From the NCBI GenBank assembly GCA_950097015.1, contig CATNEN010000034.1, positions 7,458,501 through 7,522,500 on the forward strand: a DNA stretch of 64,000 nucleotides, written 5' to 3'. The notes beneath the pieces are model-generated. The model made no database searches and had not been told where the DNA came from. It was given only the letters and a program-made list of their open reading frames with translations. Made by a program: the position numbers and the translations under genes. Shown one piece after another: positions 32,290-43,383 of the stretch. How positions within the stretch are numbered: position 1 is the first letter of the stretch; every line of letters starts with the position of its first letter. The DNA is from Macrostomum hystrix. Its lineage: Eukaryota; Platyhelminthes; Macrostomidae.

Positions 32290-33018
32290 ATGCTGCAGTG
32301 GCTGTCTGCCCACAGTCCTGTCGAAGTTGCCCCAGTTGGCAGCTCACCGTTCGCCTGCGTTCTGTTCGCCTGCGCTCTGTGCACCCTCATGTACTTTCTG
32401 TGGGTCTCCGGACTGGCTTGCCCCGGATGCGCCTACCTCAGGCTTAGCCGCCGACTCAAACTGTGGCTCCTATTGTCGCTCACCTTCGCTGTGACACTCT
32501 CAGTCGCCATGGAGTTTGTTAGAGAATATCACAGACAGTTGGAGCTGGCTCGCACTGGCTGCGCCGGCTGGTCTGTGATTGGCTTTTTCAGGAGCCTGTT
32601 CAGCTGGCAGTCCGGCTCGGCCAGCCAATCAGAATGCTCCGTGAGTCTGCTTGGCCCATTGTGGCGCGTGTCGCTACTCCGGGTGCTGCTGCTTGGCTTG
32701 CAGGATCTGCTGGTACTGCCGTTGGAAATAGTCGGCCAGGCAGCTGGCAGGGGGCTGGCGGCCTTCATGTCCAACATTCCCTATCTGTGGCAGCCTGTGG
32801 CTCTTATGGCTCTGTTGGTTCTCTGCTGTGTGCTCATGCTCTGCCTGTTCAGCTATCACTTTCACTTTCCGCTGGTCCGGATTGGGCCAGCCACTCCGGC
32901 TGCTTCCAGAGCGGCCCACAGCGTCAGCATCGGCAACGATAGCGTCTGCAGTCTGTGCATTCGACGGAGGCGTCGAGGCCAGCGACATCCACGAATTCAG
33001 CAGGGTCGCAGAGTTTAG
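32290..33018 (+). CDS. CLCC1: CLCC1-like multi-pass membrane protein
   Basis: 242 residues in one exon. Four hydrophobic segments lie at about 21-42, 57-75, 127-146 and 167-188. Two blocks resemble the chloride channel CLIC-like 1 family: VAMEFVREYHRQLELA after the second segment, and the conserved LPLEIVGQAAGRGLAAFMSNIPYLWQPVAL (split here as residues 144-171), which matches the family's 'EPL-hIGKG-GEFIKALM-EIP' pattern in spacing. CLCC1 proteins act in the ER membrane. Human CLCC1 is more than twice as long, so this is either a short family member or the C-terminal part of a gene whose 5' exons lie upstream. Acceptor-like TTAGTCAG or CATTCCAG lies just upstream of the ATG. The last 173 bp are duplicated at 34771-34943. 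Confidence 0.55.
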   Translation: MLQWLSAHSPVEVAPVGSSPFACVLFACALCTLMYFLWVSGLACPGCAYLRLSRRLKLWLLLSLTFAVTLSVAMEFVREYHRQLELARTGCAGWSVIGFFRSLFSWQSGSASQSECSVSLLGPLWRVSLLRVLLLGLQDLLVLPLEIVGQAAGRGLAAFMSNIPYLWQPVALMALLVLCCVLMLCLFSYHFHFPLVRIGPATPAASRAAHSVSIGNDSVCSLCIRRRRRGQRHPRIQQGRRV

Positions 33019-33046
33019 CGGGCTTACTTACTCAACACCAAGGCGT

Positions 33047-33400
33047 TTAACAGTAGAAAGACCTACTACGCCATATCCATATTGGTTAGAAATGAAAAAA
33101 TTTACAATCCAATTAATTTTTCAATCCAAAGTAGTTAACAATGATAGCCGACATTTTACATGATGACATTTTGTGAGCAGAAAAATATGCCTTTATTGGT
33201 GGTTCTTGCCACCAGACAACCCGACTAGAATCGTTGAATATCTCGACGATGCCGAGGTTTTGTGATTCTGGAAGTTGTTTCATCGGATAGATCGGGAAAT
33301 GTTAGTCCGTGTTCTTGATTTTCATGGCTGAATCTTTTAAGAGATAAAGAAAAAATGCTTTTTTAAAATACCACCTGCGGTATTAAATACTTTCAAAAGT
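33047..33400 (+). mobile_element. TTAA element copy D, 3'-truncated
   Basis: Starts TTAACAGTAGAAAGACCT only 28 bp after the stop of the CLCC1-like gene. The interior matches the family (around GATGCCGAGGTTTTGTGATT and TTTCATCGGATAGA) but is partly inverted relative to copy A. The right terminus could not be identified. Confidence 0.6.
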
Positions 33401-33689
33401 TTAATGCTCCTAAAAATATGTAAAAATATGGACTAAAAGTCAGATGATTCCATTGTTTGTGTTGTTCATTCGTGACAACTATCTAGCTTTCACCTGGTGT
33501 ATTTTCATGTTCTTCATGCATTTTAAACTCCGATTGTCATCGTGTTTATCAACTGTCCATTGGGATGTTTTGTGTTGTGCTTTTGTGCCTGCAATTTTAT
33601 CATCGCTTTCGTAAGATTTTATCTATGCTTGGCAAGTGTAACTATCTTTGACTTATCCGTATACGAGAATTTTCTTACTTTCTAAATCA

Positions 33690-34260
33690 TCCCCTCAGTT
33701 CCTAAATTATCACACCACCTTCTAAAATTTCCCACCTGCTCCTAAATTATCCAACTGGCTCCTAAATTTCCTACTAAATCCTAAATTATCCCAGTCAAAG
33801 CACTTTTTAGAGTTCCTTAACTAGTTACTAAATTATCCCACTAGTTACTAAATTTTCCTACACGTTTTTCTAATTACCCACTAACTCCTAAATTATCCCA
33901 CTTGCTCCTAAATTATCCCACTTGCTCCTAAATTATCACACTAGCTGCTAAATTATCACACTAGCTCCTAAATTATCACACTAGCTCCTAAATTATCCCA
34001 CTAGCTCCTAAATTATCCCACTTGCTCTTAAATTGTCCCACTAGCTCCTAAATTATCCACTAGCTCCTAAATTATCACACTAGCTCCTAAATTATCCCAC
34101 TTGCTCTTAAATTGTCCCACTAGCTCCTAAATTATCCACTAGCTCCTAAATTATCCTGGTTCTTAAATTATCCTACTTGTTTCTAAAATATCCCAAAAGT
34201 TCCTTAATTATACCACTCGCTGTTAATAAACATAAATCACACTAGCTCCTAAAGTATCCA
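33690..34260. repeat. 20-21-bp minisatellite, unit CTCCTAAATTATCCCACTWG
   Basis: About 25 degenerate copies, with larger-order blocks (33990-34060 and 34080-34140 repeat nearly verbatim), indicating segmental expansion. Confidence 0.85.
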
Positions 34261-34730
34261 ATACTTCCAAAATGAGTCCCTGTTTTTTGGTTCTTTTTTT
34301 AGAAAAAAACATGATCTTTAACGATGGTTCTCAGTGTAACTTGCGACAGTAGAAATTTTATTGCTTGCTGATCATGCTGTAGTCTTTCAAGCTACCAGCT
34401 GTAATACAAGGCTTACACACTGACTCTATTTTCTCATTGTCTCATTTTCATTCAGAAATTGTATTTTAAACTTCAATTGACAAGCTTATGTCTTCAGACT
34501 GTACATAAAATGTACTTAAATCTCTTTTTTGCCTATCAGCTACTGTAATAAAAAAATTTTATCCATTGCATAATTAATACATTTACTTTTTTGAGTTCCT
34601 TAATCTTGCTAAATGCTATTTTTTTAATCGTGAATATATTTACTGACACGATCTGTCCTTGCACTTGCGTCAGAAATGGTTGAATTCGAAGCCTGTTAAA
34701 TGCCACATTTTGCAAATTTAGCTTTTTTGC
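34261..34730. other. Spacer between two minisatellites
   Basis: AT-rich, no supported feature; it ends with degenerate TTTTGCTAAAATGCTTTAG units that lead into the next array. Confidence 0.3.
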
Positions 34731-36323
34731 TAAAATGCTTTAGATTCTTGCTAAACTGCATTAGATTCTTGCTATCACTTCCACTTTCCGCTGGTCCGGA
34801 TTGGGCCAGCCACTCCGGCTGCTTCCAGAGCGGCCCACAGCGTCAGCATCGGCAACGATAGCGTCTGCAGTCTGTGCATTCGACGGAGGCGCCGAGGCCA
34901 GCGACCTCCACGAATTCAGCACGGTCGCAGAGTTTAGCTGGCTATTCTAGCTAAGCTGCATTAGATTCTTGCTAATCTGCATTAGATTCTTGCTAATCTG
35001 CATTAGATTCTTGCTAATCTGCATTAGATTCTTGCTAATCTGCATTAGATTCTTGCTAAACTGCATTAGATTCTTGCTAAACTGCATTAGATTCTTGCTA
35101 AACTGTATTAGATTCTTGCTGAGCTGCATTAGATTCTTGCTAATCTGCATTAGATTCTTACTAAACTGCATTAGATTCTTGCTAAACTGCATTAGATTCT
35201 TGCTAATCTGCATTAGATTCTTGCTAATCTGCATTAGATTCTTGCTAATCTGCATTAGATTCTTGCTAAACTGCATTAGATTCTTGCTAATCTGCATTAG
35301 ATTCTTGCTAAACTGCATTAGATTCTTGCTGAGCTGCATTAGATTCTTGCTAAACTGCATTAGATTCTTGCTAAACTGCATTAGATTCTTGCTGAGCTGC
35401 ATTAGATTCTTGCTAATCTGCATTAGATTCTTGCTAAACTGCATTAGATTCTTGCTAAACTGCATTAGATTCTTGCTAAACTGTATTAGATTCTTGCTGA
35501 GCTGCATTAGATTCTTGCTAATCTGCATTAGATTCTTACTAAACTGCATTAGATTCTTGCTAAACTGCATTAGATTCTTGCTAATCTGCATTAGATTCTT
35601 GCTAATCTGCATTAGATTCTTGCTAATCTGCATTAGATTCTTGCTAAACTGCATTAGATTCTTGCTGAGCTGCATTAGATTCTTGCTAATCTGCATTAGA
35701 TTCTTACTAAACTGCATTAGATTCTTGCTAAACTGCATTAGATTCTTGCTAAACTGCATTAGATTCTTGCTAAACTGCATTAGATTCTTGCTAATCTGCA
35801 TTAGATTCTTGCTAATCTGCATTAGATTCTTGCTAATCTGCATTAGATTCTTGCTAATCTGCATTAGATTCTTGCTAAACTGTATTAGATTCTTGCTAAT
35901 CTGCATTAGATTCTTTCTAAACTGCATTAGATTCTTGCTGAGCTGCATTAGATTCTTGCTAAACCGCATTAGATTCTTGCTAATCTGCATTAGATTCTTG
36001 CTAAACTGCATTAGATTCTTGCTAAACTGCATTAGATTCTTGCTAAACTGCATTAGATTCTTACTAAACTGCATTAGATTCTTGCTAAACTGCATTAGAT
36101 TCTTGCTAAACTGCATTAGATTCTTGCTAAACTGCATTAGATTCTTGCTAAACTGTATTAGATTCTTGCTAAACTGCATTAGATTCTTAAATAACAGCAT
36201 TAGATTCTTGCTAAACTGCATTAGATTCTTGCTGAGCTGCATTAGATTCTTGCTAAACTGCATTAGATTCTTAAATAACAGCATTAGATTATTAAATAAC
36301 TGCATTAAATTCTTGCTCTGCAC
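34731..36323. repeat. Large 21-bp minisatellite, unit CTGCATTAGATTCTTGCTAAA
   Basis: About 65 copies of a 21-bp unit with variant ends (CTAAA, CTAAT, CTGAG), interrupted once by the copied CLCC1-like segment (34771-34943). Higher-order repeats of several units are visible: blocks around 35100-35280, 35480-35660 and 35650-35830 share the same variant order. The unit length creates frames of more than 450 codons on both strands; these are not genes. Confidence 0.95.
34771..34943 (+). pseudogene. Duplicate of the 3' end of the CLCC1-like gene inside a minisatellite
   Basis: 173 bp collinear with 32852-33024 at an offset of 1919 bp and about five substitutions by eye. It includes the last 55 codons and the stop but no upstream coding sequence. 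Confidence 0.95.
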
Positions 36324-36592
36324 CTGCTAAAATGTAATGAGGTTTTTAAAAGCACTTTCAATGTGTTCAAATCGTATTTTTGCTACTAAATCTAAATTGT
36401 TTGCTAGTCAAATGGTTAAATTGAAGTAATGTGAGTTTTATTGGAATTGTAGATGCTATGTCTAGTAAAGTACTCGTAACATCGTAGCTCAAATGTACTA
36501 ATTGTTAGTTAATTTTCAACTCTGGTTGAACACACATTTCCCTGCCTGACAAGTAAGTCCTTGACTTCGGCTGGCGAGAAATCTCGCGCGGA
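36324..36592. other. Spacer
   Basis: No feature recognised between the minisatellite and the LamG-like exon's stop codon. Confidence 0.3.
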
Positions 36593-37110
36593 TCAGCTGC
36601 CGCAGTAAGCGGCCAGCGCTGCTTCCACCTCAGCTGGCGTGAGCGCCGCAGCCGCTGCACCGAAGCAGCTGACGACGCCGCCGAAGCCGCCACTGGTGCC
36701 GCCGGGAGCCGCGCCCAGCCAAAGCCGCACCCGGTCGGTTGGCAGAATGTCGCCAGGACTGGTGGTCACTACTGTCGCGTCAGGCTGAATAATTGCAGTC
36801 AGCGGCGCGCCGTCCAGCACCAGATCGCCTGTCGGGCTGGCGAAGTATATGCTGTGCCAGCCGCCTGCCCGGAGAGACGCTCCCGCAGGGGCCACGAAGC
36901 TTGCAGACGTGACCAGATCGCTGAATCGGACAGATGTTGATCGACCAGTTGCGAAGACCGTTGAGAGGCCGGCGGCCGCCCCGGCTGACAGCTGGAGAAG
37001 CCTGCGACTGCGCGGATTCCAGACGGTCAGCAGTGGCTTCAATCCGGAGCTCTCCGTTAGCTTCAGCTTAGCAAAGAAGGTCCAGTCTGTGTCGAGCTCG
37101 TCCAATAAGT
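36593..37110 (-). CDS. Terminal exon with laminin-G/TSPN-like domain
   Basis: The reverse-strand frame is open from an acceptor (CCGATTACAG, exon first base 37110) to TGA at 36593, giving about 172 codons. The pattern fits a LamG-type beta-sandwich: WTFFAKLKL near the start, LTVWNPRSRRLLQL, a strand with GGWHSIYFASPTGDLVLDG, and the closing LWLGAAPGGTSGGFGGVVSCF followed by LTPAEVEAAL. Two Cys near the end (VVSCF and AAYCGS) could be paired. Such domains occur in thrombospondins, collagens and other secreted matrix proteins. The earlier exons were not found: there is no ATG with a signal peptide close upstream, and the gene at 41-43 kb on the same strand has its own stop and a different splice phase. 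High-GC codons. Confidence 0.55.
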
Positions 37111-37300
37111 CTGTAATCGGCGCACGAAAATTCTTAATAATAAGAATCCAGTGGAGATGCCGTGGAGAGCCTAACTTACTGTCCTCTACTGCCTTTTCTT
37201 ATCCTTCTTGCTGCTCAAGAATAGTAGGTACCCGTAAATCTGAGGCGTTCTTTCGGACTTAAGAGTTCGTGGGCATAAGCGCGATTATAAAAAATATACT
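37111..37300. other. Upstream flank of the LamG-like exon (intron or intergenic)
   Basis: No feature recognised besides the acceptor at 37111-37112. Confidence 0.3.
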
Positions 37301-37975
37301 TTTAGCTTTAAGACTCACAATTAGCTTTAGCTTGAAGGTCGGGGGTTCGATTCCCGAATACACTGAAACAATTTGTGCCCTTTAGTTAGACACTTAAGTC
37401 TGCATTTCTTCAGTTATCCCAGCTGTTAAATGGGTACCATCATTAGCTGGGGTGATTGAGGGTGGGTGTGGCGTCCCCCCAGTCCATGGACTGAACAGCC
37501 GAATGTGCCATCGGTATAACAGGAAAGTTTTGTCTTCTTGTTACCTTCTGCCACAGCAACAGAGAGATAAACGCTCCACGGGCCAGAGGCCCGTTTCTGT
37601 GTGGACTCCGGAGTCACATGAAAAGCGGCAGCGAAGCTCTGCCTCTCGCTTCCAGTGTATTTAAATTCAAGCAGCGCGCACCACAGAGGCAGAATGGGGA
37701 GAGAGGGAGAAACGCTGGGAGATTGCTAACACAGGGGCAGCTGTTTCTTTGTCCCACACGCACACGCTCCCCAGCGAACGCTCGCCAAACTTCTTCCTCA
37801 CATTCCTGGGCCGTATCGATCCACGGACGCCTCGTCGTGTACGCGAATCATGTGAGCCATGCAAATACAATGTTCTGAAGCGTATTTGCAAGGCTTACAA
37901 TCGGATGTGCCGCGCAGTAGCTGCGGATGTGCTGTCGGCGGCACATCTAGCTAAATCGGGCCAGGTGCTATAAAC
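37300..37975 (+). mobile_element. SINE family B, copy interrupted by a nested insertion
   Basis: Head and body at about 37300-37510 (GGGGGTTCGATTCCCGAATAC, then AGACACTTAAGTCTGC and CAGTCCATGGACTGAACAG). The SINE's 3' end appears only at 37890-37970 (GTGCCGCGCAGTAGCTGCGG and GGCGGCACATCTAGC). The 390 bp between them are foreign to the family, and the break is flanked by AATGTGCC and GATGTGCC. Confidence 0.6.
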
Positions 37976-38800
37976 TACCAAGGTAATTATTCACAATTTC
38001 TTTTTTTATTTCTATCAGATTTAGCGAATGAGAATTTACCAATCGGACTCTAAGCAACCGTTTTATTGTCCTGCTCGTAAAAAAACCTTGATCGTATACT
38101 CGTACACTTAAATACACTCAGTTGAATTGTGCATTGGACTATATTGACATAGTTACAATTATACCCAATCAGAATTCTAGTTTCTTCTTCTTCTAATATA
38201 CTAAAAATGAAATGGTTGCTTGCTTGCTTGTAATTTATTTTTTCCCGAACGGCTCAACCGATTTTCACCATTTCTTCACCAAAAGATGCCAAATATGGGG
38301 ACAATTTTACACGTATTTTTATTAAGCTTAACTTTATTGCTAAGGGGATTAAATATTCGAAAAACATGTTTTTTGACCTTTTCAAAGGTCAAACTATCTT
38401 GGCCTATTGAGAATTTCATTCACTGACTGCCACTGAATTAGAATTGCATCGTCAAATTGCGCAACAACCCCTAGCTGATTGAATTTAAAGCCTGCACTCT
38501 GGAGACAAATTGGAAATAAATGTACACAACCAACCGCGAGACTGAGTGTACTCTATTTTCTCACTTCATTGTACAAAGCCAGAACTTTGAGAATTCATTT
38601 TATAAGGCTGATTTTTGCACCCACTAACCAACAGTCGGAATAGCTGATGTGTAGGCACTAGGAATAGGTTAGGCTAGACTAGGCGAAGTGTCCCTGGTTC
38701 GACTCTGCACTGCGTCAAATCATTTAAACTAATTGTCAGTCAGTAGTGATTGAAGACTATTTTAATTTATTTTTTTCATTTCGTAAATAAAATATCATAA
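37976..38800. other. Intergenic, possible small transposon
   Basis: At about 38190-38420 there is a stretch with ACGGCTCAACCGATTTTCAC, a phrase common in dispersed non-autonomous elements of invertebrates. Ends were not identified, so it is not called as a separate element. Confidence 0.3.
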
Positions 38801-38809
38801 ATCATAGCA

Positions 38810-40010
38810 CACCTGAGTTTGAATCATTGCAAAAATAGAGTTTGAATCATGGCTAAACCAGAGTTTGAATCATGGCTAAACCAGAGTTTGAATCATGGCT
38901 AAACCAGATCTTGAATCATGGCTAAACTAGAGTCTGAATCATGGCTAAACCAGAGTCTGAATCATGGCTAAACCAGAGTCTGAATCATGGCTAAACTAGA
39001 GTCTGAATCATGGCTAAACCAGAGTCTGAATCATGGCAAAACTGGAGTCTGAATCCTGGCTAAACCATAGTCTGAATCATGGCTAAAATAGAGTCTGAAT
39101 CATGGCTAAACCAGAGTCTGAATCATGGCTAAACCATCATCATCAGCATGGCTAAACTAGAGTCTGAATCATGGCTAAACCAGAGTCTGAATCATGGCTA
39201 AACCAGAGTCTGAATCATGGCAAAACTGGAGTCTGAATCCTGGCTAAACCATAGTCTGAATCATGGCTAAAATAGAGTCTGAATCATGGCTAAACCAGAG
39301 TCTGAATCATGGCTAAACCATCATCATCAGCATGGCTAAACTAGAGTCTGAATCATGGCTAAACCAGAGTCTGAATCATGGCTAAACCAGAGTCTGAATC
39401 ATGGCTAAACTAGAGTCTGAATCATGGCTAAACTAGAGTCTGAATCATGGCTAAAATAGAGTCTGAATCATGGCTAAACCAGAGTCTGAATCATGGCTAA
39501 ACTAGAGTCTGAATCATGGCTAAACCAGAGTTTGAACCATGGCTAAACCAGAGTTTGAATCATGGCTAAACCAGAGTCTGAATCATGGCAAAACCAGAGT
39601 TTCAATCATGGCTAAACCAGCGTCTGAATCATGGCTAAACCAGCGTCTGAATCATGGCTAAACCAGAGTTTGAATCATGGCTAAACCAGAGACTAAATCA
39701 TGGCTACACCAGGCTTTGAATCATGGCTAAACCATCATCATCAGCATGGCTAAACCAGAGTTTGAATCATGGCTAAACCATCATCATCAGCATGGCTAAA
39801 CTAGAGTTTGAATCATGGCTAAACCAGAGTTTGAATAATGGCTACACCAGAGTTTGAATCATGGCAAAACCAGAGTCTGAATCATGGCTAAACCATCATC
39901 ATCAGCATGGCTAAACCAGCGTCTGAATCATGGCTAAACCAGAGTTTGAATCATGGCTAAACCAGAGTTTGAATCATAGCCCACCAGGGTTTAAAACATG
40001 GCGAAACCTG
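38810..40010. repeat. Minisatellite, unit about 22 bp (GAATCATGGCTAAACCAGAGTCT)
   Basis: Over 50 degenerate copies with a recurring insertion CATCATCATCAGCATGGC. A block of about 180 bp (about 38955-39130) is repeated at 39150-39330, so the array expanded by larger segments. Confidence 0.9.
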
Positions 40011-40039
40011 AGTTTGAATCTTGGCTAACCCAGCGTTTG

Positions 40040-40612
40040 AAAAATCAACGTCAACTGGGGAGTCATCATCAAAATGGGGATCATTGTCAACTGGGGGATC
40101 ATTGTCAACTGGGTGATCATCATCAACTGGGGGATCATTGTCAACTGGGGGAACATTGTCAACTGGAGGAACATTGTTAACTGGGGATCATCATCAATGG
40201 GGAGTCATCATCAACTGGGGGATCATTGTGAACTGGGGGATCTTTGTTAACTTGGGGATCATTGTCAACTGGGGGATCATTGTCAACTGGGGGATCATTG
40301 TCAACTGCATGGGTGATCATTTTCAACTGGGGGATCATCATCAACTGGGGGATCATCATCAACTGGGGGATCATTGTGAACTGGGGATCTTTGTCAACTG
40401 GGGGATCATTGTCAACTGTGGGATCATTGTCAACTGGGGGATCATTGTCAACTGGGGGATCATTGTCAACTGGGGGTTCATTGTCAACTGGGGGTTCATT
40501 GTCAACTGGGGGATCATTGTCAACTGGGGGATAATTGTCAACTAGGGGATCATCATCAACTAGGGGATCATCATCAACTGGGGGATCATTGTCAACTGGG
40601 GGTTCATTGTAT
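40040..40612. repeat. 18-bp minisatellite (CAACTGGGGGATCATTGT)
   Basis: About 30 copies directly after the previous array. Multiples of three keep frames open on both strands; none is treated as a gene. Confidence 0.9.
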
Positions 40613-40740
40613 TTATAAAAAGCTGTAAATTCAGCTGCTAAAAAGTATATACTAGACGAATTAAAAGTATTTCTGCTCCCCGAAGGGGGGCAAAACTTGC
40701 TAGTTTACTTTCTAATTTAATATAAGCACAGACGATATTC

Positions 40741-41062
40741 AGGGGGTGAGTGGCAGAGCGGTTAACGCGTTTGCCTCGAGGTCCTTAAGCTCGATTCCGC
40801 GGCGAGGCAACATTCATTTGGGGCGCAGCCGCGGAGAGAAGGCTTTGGAGTCTTGTCATGCAATTTACGCCCATGAAAGTGTACATTGCTAGATGATGAG
40901 AAAGTCAGGGCAGATGTACACTGTGTGAGGGTTTGTCTGAGTACGCTATCTGTGTGCGTGTGTGCTCAGGAATCAGCGAAATGGGCGGAATCGCCTCCTC
41001 GCTGGCTGCGGGTCTAGTGTCAACAAATCGCCCACAGCCCTCCAGCAATAAAAAAACTAAAG
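40741..41062 (+). mobile_element. SINE family A, copy 6, with the clearest tRNA-like head
   Basis: A box TGGCAGAGCGG at 40751-40761, B box AGCTCGATTCC at about 40788-40798, then the family body and a short A-rich tail. It ends 30 bp from the stop codon of the convergent gene at 41093. Confidence 0.85.
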
Positions 41063-41092
41063 TCATTAGTATTATTAGTCAATATTATATAC

Positions 41093-43383
41093 CTAGCTAA
41101 TAATATGAACTCCACTTGGCCCCAGACGTTTCAAAGAATGGCCAACAATTAAGCATGTTTCACCGCTCAGCTCTCCGCTAGCATCATCCTCAACAACGAG
41201 AGCCGCGTTATCGCGCGACCGGAACCTGGCACCGTCCCGTCCCAGCAGTTGAGAGGCCGCATTCGCGGGAACTGGTCGAGCGCGCAGCCGTCGACTATTC
41301 AGCATGTTGTGCGTCCGGCCATTAGCCAGGCCATAGACAACTCGCAGGGCGAGCCGCTGCTCCAACTGCTCGGTCGATGGCAGTCCTCTCAGTCGGTGAA
41401 GCAGCGTCGTCAAGTTTGACAGTAGCGCTGCTGTTGATGCTGAAGACGCCGGAAGTCGGTCGCAGGCATCGCGAGCTCGGCCGAGAGCGGCTGCCAACGC
41501 TGGCGAGCCTCTGTCTTCCAAGCGGGAGACGTCGCACGCCAGACCAGACAGGTTGGCAGCCACCGAAGCCAACTCGCGGGCCAATGTCTCCTGCGTCGGA
41601 GGCTGCCACCGTCTGCAGTCGCCACCGTCAACCCTGCCAGAGTCCGGCACGGGCAGCACTGAGGATTCGGTGATGTTGGTTCCATTGCCGCCGCCGGCGA
41701 TCTCTCCAGGATCGGCGTCCTTGCTGAGGCTGCTCAGGCAGATGCTGCAGGGCACACTCATGTCCGGGTCGTCCATCAGGCGCTTCTCAAACAAAGAGCG
41801 GGACTCGCTGCCCGGCGGGGCGTCAAACTCCACCTGATGGAGAAAAGCGGCATATTTCTAGGGTCAATTTTGAGAATTATTAAACCGTTTTTTAGAATAG
41901 CTAGGAGAATTTAGTGATAAACAATCACGAAATTCGTTCAGTTCAATTTTGTAGAAACTTATCCGTAGTCGAAGTTACTTTCGATTTTACACGTAATACA
42001 CCCTCTGAAGATGAGTGTCAGTTTGTCACCTTGAGCGGAAACTGGTCCAACCGGGCCGGCGTGCCACCGATCCTCACTTCGCGCCTGTAGGTGTCGCGCA
42101 GATCTAGTACGCAGGTGAGCTTCGACAGCAGCAGGTGCCGCACCTGTCTAGGTGTGATTGGCAGGTTGTACTTTAACGTGGCACGCTTAGCCAGCAACTC
42201 TGAGTCCTCCTGTGTTTTGAGCTGCATCATCATGTAAAAGCCTGTGTCCGTGAAGTGGAATACCTTCTTGCTTGCGTTGGTCGCGTCAGCAACGCCTGGT
42301 GCCTCAGACTTGACTATGCGAGGATCGCCGACCGTCGCCCATAGCAACTGGGACGCGATATCTGACCTATGAGAGACATTCTTTGAATAATTATTTTGTC
42401 ACAGTAGAAAATCAAATTCTTTTTTGCTAAAAGTAAGAAGGAAGGAGTTTAATTGTAAAGAGCGATCAAAATAAGCAAGCGATGATGTCAGGGTCCCAAA
42501 TGTGCTGGCTTAACAGTAGAACTACCAAGGGGGGGGATTTTTCCCCCCTGACAATTTTTTTTGCTGCATTCGAACGGAACAATGCAAGCACACGAAACTC
42601 AAGAACACGGGCCAACTTTTTGTTGCGCATCTTCTGAAACAAGAAACAAGTCGCCAGCTCTTCGGACCGTCGAGATATTCAATGTTTCTGGCCGAAGGTC
42701 CGATTTTTCCCATAAGAGCTAGTGTATTTCATGCACCCCTATACACGAATTTGCACTGCGCCTCAGTGCGGCCTTTCCAGGCGTTCAAACTTTATCAGCA
42801 CGTCACCCGAATGTGCCTGCATCATCTCCGTATTTGGTGGTCACCTACCTTTATCTAGACGGACTGCGCGACCTTCAAATGCAAAAAATGTGGAAATAGG
42901 CCACTCTGGACACCCTGACGCGAATTTATAAAACTTCACTGCTGAAGTCTAAATATTACTGCTGCGAAGTATTAGGCGCAGCTCAACTACAGTACACCAT
43001 CGCCTAGTCTGTCAACCAATCAGTCACCACCCTACGTGGTTAGCTTTCAGGCGCTGCCAAAAAATGTTCTCAGGGGGGGGAATTCACCCCCCCCTTGGTA
43101 TAAAAACTGGCGGCAAAATGGCTTGGTAGTCCTACTGTTAAGAGTTATCACAAAGTTTTATAAATCTATACGAAAAATGTCAATATTTTCTGTCTGACCT
43201 ATTTGTAGCCAAGATGGCCTCATTAGTGGTTGCCCGGTAGCCCTTGATGGTGACTTCGCCGTCTTTCGTCCGCTTGGTTGCTATGAGGTCTGGCAGATCG
43301 AGCTCAAAGTGCACACTGGAACTGGCTAACGGAGTGCTCAGCAACAGCAGCAGCGGCAGGAAAAGTATTTTCTCATTCGCCAT
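41093..43383 (-). CDS. Secreted or ER-lumen protein of unknown family, three exons
   Basis: Exons on the reverse strand: 43383-43199, 42366-42030 and 41833-41093. Donor and acceptor are AG|GT...TAG|G for intron 1 and AAG|GT...CAG|G for intron 2, with phases that agree; the spliced frame codes for about 420 residues. The N-terminus (MANEKILFLPLLLLLSTPLASS) is a signal peptide. The second exon encodes a possible beta-rich domain (VFHFTDTGFYMMMQLKTQED..). The third has a Cys pair (CSICLSSL), two NIT/NLS-type glycosylation sites, an Ala/Leu-rich helical part, and ends GPSGVHIIS. There is no TM segment after the signal. The family is not recognised. Intron 1 carries a TTAA element. High-GC codons. 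It could belong with matrix proteins, but nothing in the sequence proves it. Confidence 0.7.
42510..43141. mobile_element. TTAA element copy E, distinct subfamily with complete TIRs
   Basis: TTAA at 42510-42513 and 43138-43141. The left end is CAGTAGAACTACCAAGGGGG and the right end TTGGTAGTCCTACTG, inverted matches over about 15 bp, then G/C runs (GGGGGGGGATTTTTCCCCCC on the left, GGGGGGGGAATTCACCCCCC on the right) that are also mirror-related. The interior is unlike copies A-D and F, but the first six bases (CAGTAG) are shared, so this is a related family. It lies in intron 1 of the secreted-protein gene. Confidence 0.85.

Noticed and set aside
32529-32988. Reverse and alternative frames over the CLCC1-like gene
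   Set aside because: Shadows; the forward frame has the hydrophobic pattern and family-like blocks.
34947-36330. Open frames of over 450 codons on both strands
   Set aside because: They are a 21-bp minisatellite read in phase; the sequence is pure repeat with no start context or codon bias.
38810-40612. Regularly spaced repeats that could suggest a CRISPR array
   Set aside because: Units are contiguous without unique spacers, and the setting is eukaryotic; these are minisatellites.
40741-40815. A possible tRNA gene
   Set aside because: A and B boxes are present, but the acceptor stem does not pair and the body continues as SINE family A.
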